DNA from: Bacteroidales bacterium
Lineage (GTDB): Bacteria > Bacteroidota > Bacteroidia > Bacteroidales > VadinHA17
Direction of reading: 5' to 3'
NCBI GenBank assembly: GCA_003157055.1
Contig: PMIG01000210.1
Location: 1 to 12,020, forward strand
Length of the DNA: 12,020 nucleotides
The position numbers were made by a program, and so were the translations under genes. The notes beneath the pieces were generated by a model that saw nothing but the letters and a program-made list of their open reading frames with translations, made no database searches and was not told where the DNA came from. Shown here piece after piece: positions 1 to 6,250 of the stretch (its first letter is position 1; every line of letters starts with the position of its first letter).

Positions 1-357
1 CTTTACAGAGATCTTTTCCATCATCGGGAATGTGACTCCATAGTTCTTTGTGCAGAACTCCCTTATTTCGGATGCTGATCCCGGCTCCTGACTGGCAAAG
101 TTGTTTGCAGGGAATCCGATTATAACGAGCTTCCCTCCTTCCTGAACATAAAGCTCTTCGAGATCTTTATATTGGGGAGTGAATCCACATTTTGAAGCAG
201 TATTCACAATCATTACCTTTTTGCCTTTCAGAGATGCAAAGCTAAAATCGCTTCCCTCAAGGGTCTTCACCTTGAAATCATAAAATCCTGACTGGGAAAA
301 TGCAATATCAGGTAACATGATCAGTGAAAAAATGAGAAGTAAGTAGTTCGTTTTCAT
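1..357 (-). CDS. Glutathione peroxidase family protein, exported (C-terminus off the left edge)
   Basis: A thiol peroxidase that reduces hydrogen peroxide or organic hydroperoxides. Translation from ATG at 357 gives 119 codons, open to the window edge; family members have about 160-180 residues plus any signal peptide, so roughly a third is missing. Residues 1-21 form a signal peptide (Lys near the start, a hydrophobic run, then AFS-Q), implying periplasmic location. Family blocks seen: VNTASKCGFTPQY (51-63), with Cys57 as peroxidatic residue, so this is the cysteine and not the selenocysteine form; GFPANNFASQEPG (81-93); and FCTKNYGVTFP (101-111). Cys102 in the last block matches the resolving Cys of thioredoxin-dependent members, while the middle block has Ala84 where many homologues have Cys. 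It is last of three same-strand exported genes, 81 bp after its neighbour. Family assignment is secure; physiological reductant is unknown. Confidence 0.93.
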   Translation of the reverse strand, partial: MKTNYLLLIFSLIMLPDIAFSQSGFYDFKVKTLEGSDFSFASLKGKKVMIVNTASKCGFTPQYKDLEELYVQEGGKLVIIGFPANNFASQEPGSASEIREFCTKNYGVTFPMMEKISVK

Positions 358-438
358 AAAAGTAAATTATATTATTTTATGAATAACAAATGCCTGCGAC
401 GATTGTTCATTTCACAGGGTATGTTCTCTTCAGCATTC

Positions 439-1317
439 TTAATTAATTTCTTCCTTTGTCAGGGTTATGTCCATTACCAGCGGGAAAGACATTTCCTGAG
501 GCCCGGTGATATCTATTGTACCAGTCAATTTTGTATTTACAAATTGTTTTAAGAAATAGCCCGTCGAGGGTGCAAAATAAACGGTCATTGCACCGGTATA
601 GGGACCAGTTACTTTTATATCCATCCCCTGAGATTGAGTCTTCATTAATCTTGTTCCGGAAAGAACTGCAGTAATTTTGGCACAATTAATTCCATTGTAC
701 AGCTCATAACCTTCGAAAGTATTCACCGATTTCACATTTCCGAGTGTAGTCATTGAAGAGGTAAGGGAATTGATCGAATCCTCGGATGTCCATGTATAGC
801 CAGGTTTAATGTTACCATCAGGTAATACAGGGAAAAAATTATCAGTTATCTGAATAGCATCACCTGTTCCGCCTGAGACTATTGTATATGTCACATTTTT
901 AGCTTCTGAATTGTCTATAACCTTTCCGGCAGGTGACATTATAATATTATAAATCTTCCCCGCAATCTCAGGAACAGCGCCACCAGTGAAACCTGCTGGT
1001 GAATCGACAGTCTGAGCCATGGTGTCAATAGTGACTGCAATCTTAAAATTGCTTCCGGAAGAACCCATAGATTTCAGAGTTACTCCGATATAGGAAACAA
1101 CATTGGTTTGCATCGATTGCCCGTTAATATCCATATCCTGGACTACTTTGGTTGTCGACTTGTACCTGACCGGTTTGTTTACCGGATAATTATAAACCAG
1201 ATTACCTGGTTGGTTTGCTGCAGGAGTATTCTGTGAGAAAGCCGTTACAGATATTAGTATAAATACAGCAATTAATGATAAAAGTGATCTTACGAAAAGA
1301 TGATTTCTTGTTTTCAT
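439..1317 (-). CDS. Exported protein of unknown function (possibly DUF6263-like)
   Basis: 292 residues. Residues 1-29 are a signal peptide (MKTRN, hydrophobic core 11-26, AFS-Q cleavage region), so it is exported to the periplasm or outer envelope; there is no lipobox Cys. The mature part is rich in Thr, Ser, Gly and Val with alternating polar and hydrophobic stretches and reads as mostly beta. Only one cysteine occurs in the mature part (212). Recognisable patterns are a segment at 122-135 (YNIIMSPAGKVIDN), an FFPVLPDGNIKPGYTW segment (161-176) and a repeat-like YTGAMTVYFAPSTGYFLK stretch (240-257). This layout resembles the Bacteroidetes DUF6263 family, but I make that link from memory of its general pattern only. 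It lies 55 bp after the beta-barrel gene and 81 bp before the peroxidase on the same strand, so co-transcription is possible. No enzymatic motif was found. Confidence 0.85.
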   Translation of the reverse strand: MKTRNHLFVRSLLSLIAVFILISVTAFSQNTPAANQPGNLVYNYPVNKPVRYKSTTKVVQDMDINGQSMQTNVVSYIGVTLKSMGSSGSNFKIAVTIDTMAQTVDSPAGFTGGAVPEIAGKIYNIIMSPAGKVIDNSEAKNVTYTIVSGGTGDAIQITDNFFPVLPDGNIKPGYTWTSEDSINSLTSSMTTLGNVKSVNTFEGYELYNGINCAKITAVLSGTRLMKTQSQGMDIKVTGPYTGAMTVYFAPSTGYFLKQFVNTKLTGTIDITGPQEMSFPLVMDITLTKEEIN

Positions 1318-1372
1318 AATAATGGTTAAATATGTTTTATCAAAGATGATAAATAATTATCAATTGAGAGTG

Positions 1373-2617
1373 CTATTTCAGCTTGTAAAAAAACGACGCT
1401 TCGATTACTCCATTATTGTTATATGACTTGTCTGCATTAAACTTCCCAAAGAATCTGAAAGCATGCTCATAGTCGAACTTTATGCTGACTGATGTTTTTG
1501 GTGATATTGAATACCTGAATCCCAGCCCGGCATCCAAACCTATCTGAAAGTTGGCTAAGCCATCTTTATAGTTGTATGTTTTCGTAACCATATTAACAAG
1601 ATAGGGATTATAAGATCTAAAGTCGAATCTCATATTTGTCGTTACGCCCAACGCGATATATGGAGAGAACTTATTGTAAGAAAATTTGTAATTGAGCTGC
1701 CATGGGATCCTGAAATATTTTAATGTGCCTATCTTGTTGTCGGTATATAAATATGAAGAAGAATCATACCTGAACGTCAGACTATAGAATGATACTCCTG
1801 TAATGAATGAGAATTTCGAAGAAACGAGGGGCAGGTTTGAAATATTAACACTAATCCCGATCCCGGGCGACCCTGTAAGAGGTGCTTTCTCAGGAATTCC
1901 ATTATTTGCCCTGAACTGTGAAAACAATTGACTTACAGAGACTCCAATCTCAAATCCCTGAGCTCTGTGAGTATCTTCAAATATTATGCAATCCTCAGTC
2001 TTGCAGGTTCTTTCATGATATTCTTTGGCAATTTTAATCAATGGCTTGCTGCTCAAGGAAGTATTCTCTATATCGTGAGAAATTGAGGGACAATCTTTAA
2101 AGTAATTCAGCAGTGCTCCGACATATTCTTTTCTCTCATGCTCGTAGGTCGTTTCATATTTAGAAACCGCATCCTTTGGATTTACCCTTGATATAATGGA
2201 AGTGGTATTGATCAGTTCATATAAAGAATCATTCTCAAGCTTAATGAAATACCTCGATTTCATCTTAGCGGTTGTATAGGTAAGTATGCTGGCTCTTCCT
2301 TTAATCAGCCATTCCAGGAACACCTTCTTTGTCTCTCCGTTCACGGGAATTTCAGAACTCGTGAAATATTTACTGTCAATGAAGCGGAATGCTTTTATTC
2401 CCCCGGGATAGTAAATATGTTCTGTGCTGTCGGGCATTGAGATGAATTTACAATGCTCTGAATTTGAAAGAGAGCCTTCAAAGTCTATATAACCTGAAGC
2501 AGTATCATTTTTGTTATCAATTATATACCCTTTCCTGTACTGGCTATAAACACTGCTGCTCAAAGTCAGAAACAGAATCAGAAAAACGCTAAATAATTTT
2601 GTGGCGGAAAACTTCAT
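1373..2617 (-). CDS. Outer-membrane beta-barrel protein with an extracytoplasmic N-terminal domain
   Basis: 414 residues when started at ATG 2617. The reading frame stays open 23 codons further upstream, but only the 2617 start puts the signal peptide (KFSATKLFS, then a hydrophobic run to VYSQ at 23-26) at the N-terminus. Residues 27-210 form an N-terminal domain beginning with a GYIIDNKNDTASGYI pattern often found ahead of barrels in Bacteroidetes; it has three Cys (176, 205, 210). From about 215 the sequence has alternating aromatic/hydrophobic beta strands (for example ISVNISNLP, FSFITGVSFYS, FSPYIALGV, FQIGLDAGLGFRYS, SVSIKFDYEHAF) and ends in ASFFYKLK, typical of an 8-stranded porin-like OMP_b-brl domain. 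The role is unknown; such proteins are usually outer-membrane structural or binding proteins. It is divergent from the lipoprotein across a 215-bp gap. Confidence 0.88.
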   Translation of the reverse strand: MKFSATKLFSVFLILFLTLSSSVYSQYRKGYIIDNKNDTASGYIDFEGSLSNSEHCKFISMPDSTEHIYYPGGIKAFRFIDSKYFTSSEIPVNGETKKVFLEWLIKGRASILTYTTAKMKSRYFIKLENDSLYELINTTSIISRVNPKDAVSKYETTYEHERKEYVGALLNYFKDCPSISHDIENTSLSSKPLIKIAKEYHERTCKTEDCIIFEDTHRAQGFEIGVSVSQLFSQFRANNGIPEKAPLTGSPGIGISVNISNLPLVSSKFSFITGVSFYSLTFRYDSSSYLYTDNKIGTLKYFRIPWQLNYKFSYNKFSPYIALGVTTNMRFDFRSYNPYLVNMVTKTYNYKDGLANFQIGLDAGLGFRYSISPKTSVSIKFDYEHAFRFFGKFNADKSYNNNGVIEASFFYKLK

Positions 2618-2656
2618 ATTATTAGTTTTAGGGGTCAGACAATTAAAAATGACATA

Positions 2657-2687
2657 TAAATTTACAGAATTATTCAATAATATCAAG
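2657..2687 (-). promoter_or_regulatory. Candidate promoter of the beta-barrel gene
   Basis: Read on the minus strand, CTTG (2684-2687) is followed after 19 bases by TAAATTTA (2657-2664), matching the Bacteroidetes -33 TTTG / -7 TAnnTTTG pattern at 3/4 and 7/8 positions. It would start transcription about 35 bases before the ATG at 2617. The region is AT-rich, so a chance match is quite possible. Confidence 0.3.
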
Positions 2688-2747
2688 CATTCAACAGTAA
2701 AAAGGTCAGATCGGGATATATTAAGAACAATAGATAAATATTATTTC

Positions 2748-2755
2748 TAAATTTG
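2748..2755 (+). promoter_or_regulatory. Candidate -7 box of the lipoprotein gene
   Basis: TAAATTTG matches the TAnnTTTG -7 consensus exactly and lies 77 bases before the lipoprotein ATG at 2833. No TTTG-like -33 element stands at the usual distance (the bases there are GAAC), so support rests on the -7 box and its position in the 215-bp divergent gap. Confidence 0.4.
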
Positions 2756-2832
2756 CTTAGTCAAAATTTATTAGACAAGCGGTTGAAATACATGATTGGC
2801 AGAAAAGTTTATTGAAAGAATAACGAGTTATT

Positions 2833-4167
2833 ATGAAAGTCTCAAAAAATCTTATTTGTTTATTTATTCTCCCAACATTCCTTATAAGTTGTAATAAAAC
2901 ATCAACTTCTGATGAACAACGTCCTGTAATCCACTCAATAGATTTTAATGCAAGCCAGGTAACGGCTGGTTCTAAGGTTTCTGTCACCAGTTCAGTTACA
3001 GATCCTCAGGGAGGTCAGCTTACCTATATATGGACCTCGTCTAACGGGACTATTTCAGATCCAAATAATTCTTCTACTGAATGGGTGATATCCCCCACCT
3101 GCCAGACTAACAGTAATGCAAAAATCACTTTGACGGTTACTGACGGGAAAGAGACCTCTTCACTGGATAAAGAAATACCCATAATAATGGGACTAATTGT
3201 AACCGGGAAGGTGCTTTATGCAAGTACTTCAATTCCAATACCCGGTGTTAATGTTAAACTTGGACCATTCTCAACATTAACCGGGAATGATGGAACTTTT
3301 GTTTTTTTCCATATTACAGACGGATCTAACACTTTAGAGGCAGCCAAATCCGGATTTGACAATTATGTAAAAGCTGAAGATATTTCCAGTGAAAATAATG
3401 CCTTTACGTTTTCAATGACAAGCGGAACTGAAACTAAGAAAATCTATGGCAGTGTAAAGACAATTGATAGTATTCCGCTCAGTGGTATCAGGGTTATTAT
3501 GTTAAATGACAACAAAACTCCGTCAGGTTTAACTGATATTACGGACATCAATGGCAACTACCAGATAAACTCTGTTCCTCAGGGGACTAGATATTTTAAA
3601 TTTTCAAATGAATCCAATCCGAATAATTGCCAGGCGTTAACGGAAGATGTCGAGGTTGCCGGCGGTGATGTAAAGAATAATGTCAGAATTAAAATAGCAA
3701 GGCAGATTGATGTATTGCAAAATGGATGGGAATGTAAGACATCGGATTTATCAGCACCATTTAGCGGTACAGCATATGTTCTTACTGCAGATGGATCAAA
3801 TCCATCAAATGCAAATAAATACTTTCGGCCGGTATATTGCTGTCCTATACCTGGGGATGCAGATGAACCACAGGTAACTTTGATTCATAAGTTGTCCGGA
3901 ACTTTAAAAACCCCGGGTACGTTATACTACAAGGCTCCTGCAAGTACTCAGTTTTATATGAGTTCAAACTGTACAACCTGGGCAGACTATTCATACTCAA
4001 ATTACAGTTACTGGAGTACTGCTATCACAACTTTTCTCCCGGATTACTATATAATCAGCGATTCCTACAAGGGACATTCAGTAAAATTTACATTTGGCTT
4101 ATACCAATGGCAGGGAGTAATGCCTCTCTGGGAGGTACAATCGCTTTTTGTATCGTATTATTATTAA
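2833..4167 (+). CDS. Multidomain lipoprotein: Ig/PKD-like domain, two carboxypeptidase-regulatory-like domains, unknown C-terminal domain
   Basis: 444 residues. Residues 1-20 are a lipoprotein signal ending in the lipobox LISC with Cys20, followed by NKTSTSDEQ, so it is membrane-anchored and probably surface-exposed. Residues 31-117 form an Ig/PKD-like beta-sandwich (VTDPQGGQLTYIW at 55-67, ending in KITLTVTDGKE). Residues 121-197 and 202-288 are two tandem carboxypeptidase-regulatory-like (transthyretin-like) modules, each with the G-x-V, P-x-P/L-x-G-V/I and D-x-x-G-x-(F/Y) pattern (GNDGTFVF; DINGNYQI). Residues 293-444 form a C-terminal domain I do not recognise, with Cys301, the pair Cys336-337, Cys380, and many aromatic residues (YSYSNYSYW at 386-394). 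The first three modules look like spacers presenting the last one. It stands alone on its strand, converging on tRNA-Pro. Binding or adhesion is a guess; no enzymatic motif is visible. Confidence 0.9.
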   Translation: MKVSKNLICLFILPTFLISCNKTSTSDEQRPVIHSIDFNASQVTAGSKVSVTSSVTDPQGGQLTYIWTSSNGTISDPNNSSTEWVISPTCQTNSNAKITLTVTDGKETSSLDKEIPIIMGLIVTGKVLYASTSIPIPGVNVKLGPFSTLTGNDGTFVFFHITDGSNTLEAAKSGFDNYVKAEDISSENNAFTFSMTSGTETKKIYGSVKTIDSIPLSGIRVIMLNDNKTPSGLTDITDINGNYQINSVPQGTRYFKFSNESNPNNCQALTEDVEVAGGDVKNNVRIKIARQIDVLQNGWECKTSDLSAPFSGTAYVLTADGSNPSNANKYFRPVYCCPIPGDADEPQVTLIHKLSGTLKTPGTLYYKAPASTQFYMSSNCTTWADYSYSNYSYWSTAITTFLPDYYIISDSYKGHSVKFTFGLYQWQGVMPLWEVQSLFVSYYY

Positions 4168-4232
4168 TAGAATTAGTAATCCTATCTGTCTTGTAACAAA
4201 CTCAAACGGTGTACACATACATCAAAGGGAAA

Positions 4233-4240
4233 TAAATTTG
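4233..4240 (+). promoter_or_regulatory. Orphan -7-like box (TAAATTTG) without a downstream gene
   Basis: An exact TAnnTTTG match in the gap after the lipoprotein. No -33 element is seen at the expected spacing and no credible coding frame follows; the next structure downstream is the inverted repeat at 4302-4415. It may be chance in AT-rich DNA, or drive a short untranslated RNA. Confidence 0.15.
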
Positions 4241-4301
4241 CCCACGATCTTCAATTGCAGCTGAAGAAGGATTATTGCATGATCCTGGTCGGGTGGAAAC
4301 T

Positions 4302-4415
4302 AAACGAAAAAGTCCTGTCCCGCCTTCGGCGTGATTCTGATTTTTGTTTTTTGCAAGCTTACGACGCTTTCAAAAAACAAAACCCATCCACTGTTGCGGA
4401 CGGGCTTTTTCGTTT
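4302..4415. repeat. 114-bp nested inverted repeat between convergent lipoprotein and tRNA-Pro
   Basis: Three tiers of symmetry are visible. Outer arms: AAACGAAAAAG (4302-4312) is the exact complement of CTTTTTCGTTT (4405-4415), and pairing continues imperfectly inward to about 4323/4396 (TCC-TGTCC-CGC against CCC-GTCC-GC). Middle arms: TTTTGTTTTTTG (4342-4353) pairs perfectly with CAAAAAACAAAA (4371-4382). Inner: AAGC (4355-4358) pairs with GCTT (4366-4369) around a 7-base loop. A small CGCC/GGCG hairpin lies at 4321-4331. A-runs before and T-runs after the outer stem on both strands suit a two-way terminator for the converging genes; a small non-autonomous mobile repeat is the alternative, but no target duplication is seen at its ends. 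Confidence 0.75.
4372..4410 (-). terminator. Rho-independent terminator of tRNA-Pro
   Basis: On the minus strand, just past the tRNA 3' end, CCCGTCC (from 4404 down to 4398) pairs with GGATGGG (from 4389 down to 4383), including one G-U pair, around an 8-base loop. It is preceded by an A-run and followed by TTTTGTTTTTT. This is a standard terminator shape. The same bases form part of the larger inverted repeat, so an alternative fold competes. Confidence 0.7.
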
Positions 4416-4416
4416 G

Positions 4417-4491
<75 letters not shown>

Positions 4492-4495
4492 CTTT

Positions 4496-4523
4496 GTCCG
4501 CTGTAGCCTTGGCGAAGGCGGAC
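4496..4523. repeat. REP-like palindrome in the leader of tRNA-Pro
   Basis: GTCCGC (4496-4501) is complementary to GCGGAC (4518-4523), and a second nested pairing GCCTT (4506-4510) with AAGGC (4515-4519) surrounds GGCG. On the minus strand it contains CCGCCTTCGCC, and a read-through frame gives the peptide AFAKATADKA, which I recall as a frequent spurious translation of dispersed palindromic repeats in environmental bacterial genomes. The 9-mer CCGCCTTCG recurs on the plus strand at 4320-4328. That it belongs to a dispersed family is inference; only one full copy is in this window. Confidence 0.6.
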
Positions 4524-4527
4524 TCAC

Positions 4528-4550
4528 TAAACCAAAAACATTTTGGTTTA
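4528..4550. repeat. Perfect 10-bp hairpin upstream of tRNA-Pro
   Basis: TAAACCAAAA (4528-4537) and TTTTGGTTTA (4541-4550) are perfect complements around the loop ACA. It lies 9-16 bases after the -7 box of the tRNA promoter on the minus strand, so it would sit at or near the start of the primary tRNA transcript, or act as a protein-binding operator. Confidence 0.7.
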
Positions 4551-4558
4551 ACGAGCCG

Positions 4559-4589
4559 CAAATATAGCGAGTATTCCTGATTTAAGAAA
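4559..4589 (-). promoter_or_regulatory. Promoter of tRNA-Pro
   Basis: Read on the minus strand: TTTC (4589-4586), a 19-base spacer, then TATATTTG (4566-4559). This matches the Bacteroidetes consensus TTTG/TAnnTTTG at 3/4 and 8/8 positions. The start site would fall near 4550-4555, about 60 bases upstream of the mature tRNA 5' end at 4491, giving a leader that contains the two palindromes at 4496-4523 and 4528-4550. Confidence 0.65.
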
Positions 4590-4688
4590 CCGAAAGAATA
4601 TTAATTTACTTTATTATACTACTACACCATTATCTCCCCATCACTCACTCCTCCTTCCATGCGCCGTGTAGCCTGTACCTTGTGCCCT

Positions 4689-5303
4689 TTAGTCCACCTT
4701 CACCTTGATAACAACTTTGCGTACCAAGGTACTTGTTCCGTCTTTGAGTCCCGGTCTGTGAATGTCGTCGGGGAAGAAAATGAAGAATTTGTCGGGAGTT
4801 GCTTTGTAATAAACCTCCTTGAGAACTGTCACGAACAAAACATCTTTTGTCTCATTATACTGATCGAGCACATCCTTCTGCTGTGAGAGAGGTGAAATCC
4901 CTATCAGCTCATTACCACTTGCTACATATTGAATGTCGATATATTTCCTGTGCTCTTCATATTTGACATCTTCAGGATTCCTGGACATATATTCACTAAC
5001 TGTTGCATATAGGTTAGTGCCGTCAATCTCGTAGCGCTTCAATTCCATTTTTCTAAAATCATTTTCCTTCAGAAATGCAAACGCTTTATCCCATCTCTCC
5101 TTGTGTTTGAAGTACAGTATTGCAAATTCCCTGCGGTTGACTGTAGTGTCAGGCTTTACCTGCAATCCATTAAGCCATTCACCTTTATCGAACCATTTGT
5201 TAACCTGCTTTGTGCTCCATCTTGCAGGATCTGTTGAGCTTCTGAAACTCAAAATACCCAGAAAAGTAGTTACTGCCATAATTTTCAGGAATAAGTTCTT
5301 CAT
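4689..5303 (-). CDS. YhcH/YjgK/YiaL (DUF386) family protein with an N-terminal signal sequence
   Basis: 204 residues; most family members have about 150, and the extra length is an N-terminal extension. Residues 5-20 are hydrophobic after MKNLFLK and look like a signal peptide or anchor, with no clean cleavage motif and no lipobox. The DUF386 cupin-like domain runs from about 60 to 203. Its conserved features are present: E117-H118 followed by YIDIQYV (121-127), G130-x-E132, and FFPDDIHRPG (176-185), whose His and acidic residues are thought to hold a metal ion. Family members are linked to processing of sialic acid and other sugars, and some are called beta-galactosidase beta subunits, but substrates are mostly unproven. 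No sugar genes lie nearby, so the context gives no substrate. It is 104 bp from the dehydrogenase gene and may have its own promoter. Confidence 0.9.
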   Translation of the reverse strand: MKNLFLKIMAVTTFLGILSFRSSTDPARWSTKQVNKWFDKGEWLNGLQVKPDTTVNRREFAILYFKHKERWDKAFAFLKENDFRKMELKRYEIDGTNLYATVSEYMSRNPEDVKYEEHRKYIDIQYVASGNELIGISPLSQQKDVLDQYNETKDVLFVTVLKEVYYKATPDKFFIFFPDDIHRPGLKDGTSTLVRKVVIKVKVD

Positions 5304-5340
5304 ATTTTCATTTATTACATTTAACCATATTTATCTGCCC

Positions 5341-5371
5341 CGAAGTTAATTTTCAGGAGCATCAGGTTAAA
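5341..5371 (-). promoter_or_regulatory. Weak candidate promoter for the YhcH-family gene
   Basis: On the minus strand TTTA (5371-5368), a 19-base spacer and TAACTTCG (5348-5341) match the -33/-7 pattern at 3/4 and 7/8 positions, about 38 bases ahead of the ATG at 5303. Alternatively the gene is read through from the operon upstream. Confidence 0.22.
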
Positions 5372-5407
5372 AAAAGTTCCACCTTAAATATAACTGCATT
5401 TATTGTC

Positions 5408-6229
5408 TTATGATTTCAGGTATTGTTGCGTCATTTCATTCATTGTTATCCAGAAAGTATCTATAAGGTGTTGATCATATACCGGCATATGTTCCGGCTT
5501 CTTTCTGATGCTGAATATTCTGCCGTCTGAGAAACCCTGATTAACCATCATCTCAGAAATTGATTCAGCCACTTTTGCCGGATTCCTCATGAACGGAGCA
5601 GCAATACCGTAAAGAAACCTGAAGAGCTTACCCTGGGAACGATAAATTGAAGAGCTGAAAACACCAGGGTTAATACTGAAGCATGCCGGTTTCTTTTTTG
5701 CGTACTTTTCTTCGAGATGCGCGCACATCAGAGCAAGAAAAAGCTTTGAATCTGAATATGCTTTAAGCTGCTTATAACTCCGGACGTTGCATTGCCAGTC
5801 AGGAAAATTATTTTCCATTTTATATACAGGGGATATTACTGCACCTATCTTAAGAGGATGATTGTCCGGGTTGTTCCTGATGATTATCTCATTTACAAGA
5901 AGGTGAGCAAGAAAATTCACCTGGAAAGAGCATTCAAAACCATCGCCGGTCAGGCAAAATTGAGGAGGGCTGAGAATGCCGGCATTATTAATAACAAAAT
6001 CAGGTTGTATTTCGCTGCAGATATTTTTAAAGATCTTTGCTGTTTCTGCCAGGTCACTGAAATCGGTCCTGAAAAACCGGAAATTGCCGGCAAAACCTGT
6101 AAAGTCTCCCGGCTGACGCCCGGTACAAATCACATAGAACCCTTTTTTATGGAACAACTTCACTAGCTCCAGTCCAAGGCCTGACGTACCTCCGGTAATT
6201 AATATACTTTGCCCAGCCTGGGTTTCCAT
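5408..6229 (-). CDS. Short-chain dehydrogenase/reductase (classical SDR)
   Basis: 273 residues, usual length for the family. An NAD(P)-dependent cytoplasmic oxidoreductase with a Rossmann fold. Seen: cofactor motif TGGTSGLG (12-19), with Arg38 in TGR after the second strand, which favours NADP(H); D56 in the TDF segment; NNAG (81-84); N105 in VNFLAHL; probable catalytic Ser133 in VISPVYK; catalytic YSDSK (Tyr158, Lys162); and NPGV (187-190). The full Asn-Ser-Tyr-Lys set is present, so it should be active. The VNFLAHLLV and YSDSKLFLALM blocks resemble the retinol dehydrogenase / protochlorophyllide reductase-like branch, whose substrates are lipophilic, but the substrate cannot be told from sequence. 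It begins 21 bp after cdaA on the same strand and is probably the last gene of the folP-cdaA transcript. Confidence 0.92.
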   Translation of the reverse strand: METQAGQSILITGGTSGLGLELVKLFHKKGFYVICTGRQPGDFTGFAGNFRFFRTDFSDLAETAKIFKNICSEIQPDFVINNAGILSPPQFCLTGDGFECSFQVNFLAHLLVNEIIIRNNPDNHPLKIGAVISPVYKMENNFPDWQCNVRSYKQLKAYSDSKLFLALMCAHLEEKYAKKKPACFSINPGVFSSSIYRSQGKLFRFLYGIAAPFMRNPAKVAESISEMMVNQGFSDGRIFSIRKKPEHMPVYDQHLIDTFWITMNEMTQQYLKS

Positions 6230-6250
6230 TTAAAAATCAGGATTACCTTC

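Noticed and set aside
1318..1372. Promoter candidate CATCTTTG (1348-1341, minus) for the 439-1317 gene
   Set aside because: One mismatch in the TA of the -7 box and no -33 element; read-through from the gene upstream explains expression equally well.
2618..2686. Extended N-terminus of the beta-barrel gene from an ATG at 2686
   Set aside because: It would bury the signal peptide 23 residues inside the protein and overlap the likely promoter; ATG 2617 is the sensible start.
4639..4655. Perfect AGGAGG followed 8 bases later by ATG on the minus strand
   Set aside because: The frame is ATG GGG AGA TAA, three codons long, and genes in this window do not use Shine-Dalgarno sequences.
5792..6166. 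124-codon plus-strand frame opposite the dehydrogenase gene
   Set aside because: It lies wholly antisense to an SDR with all catalytic motifs and shows no domain pattern of its own.
6230..6250. c-di-AMP (ydaO) riboswitch near cdaA
   Set aside because: The gaps around cdaA are only 17-21 bp, far too short for this riboswitch, and no matching structure is seen elsewhere in the window.
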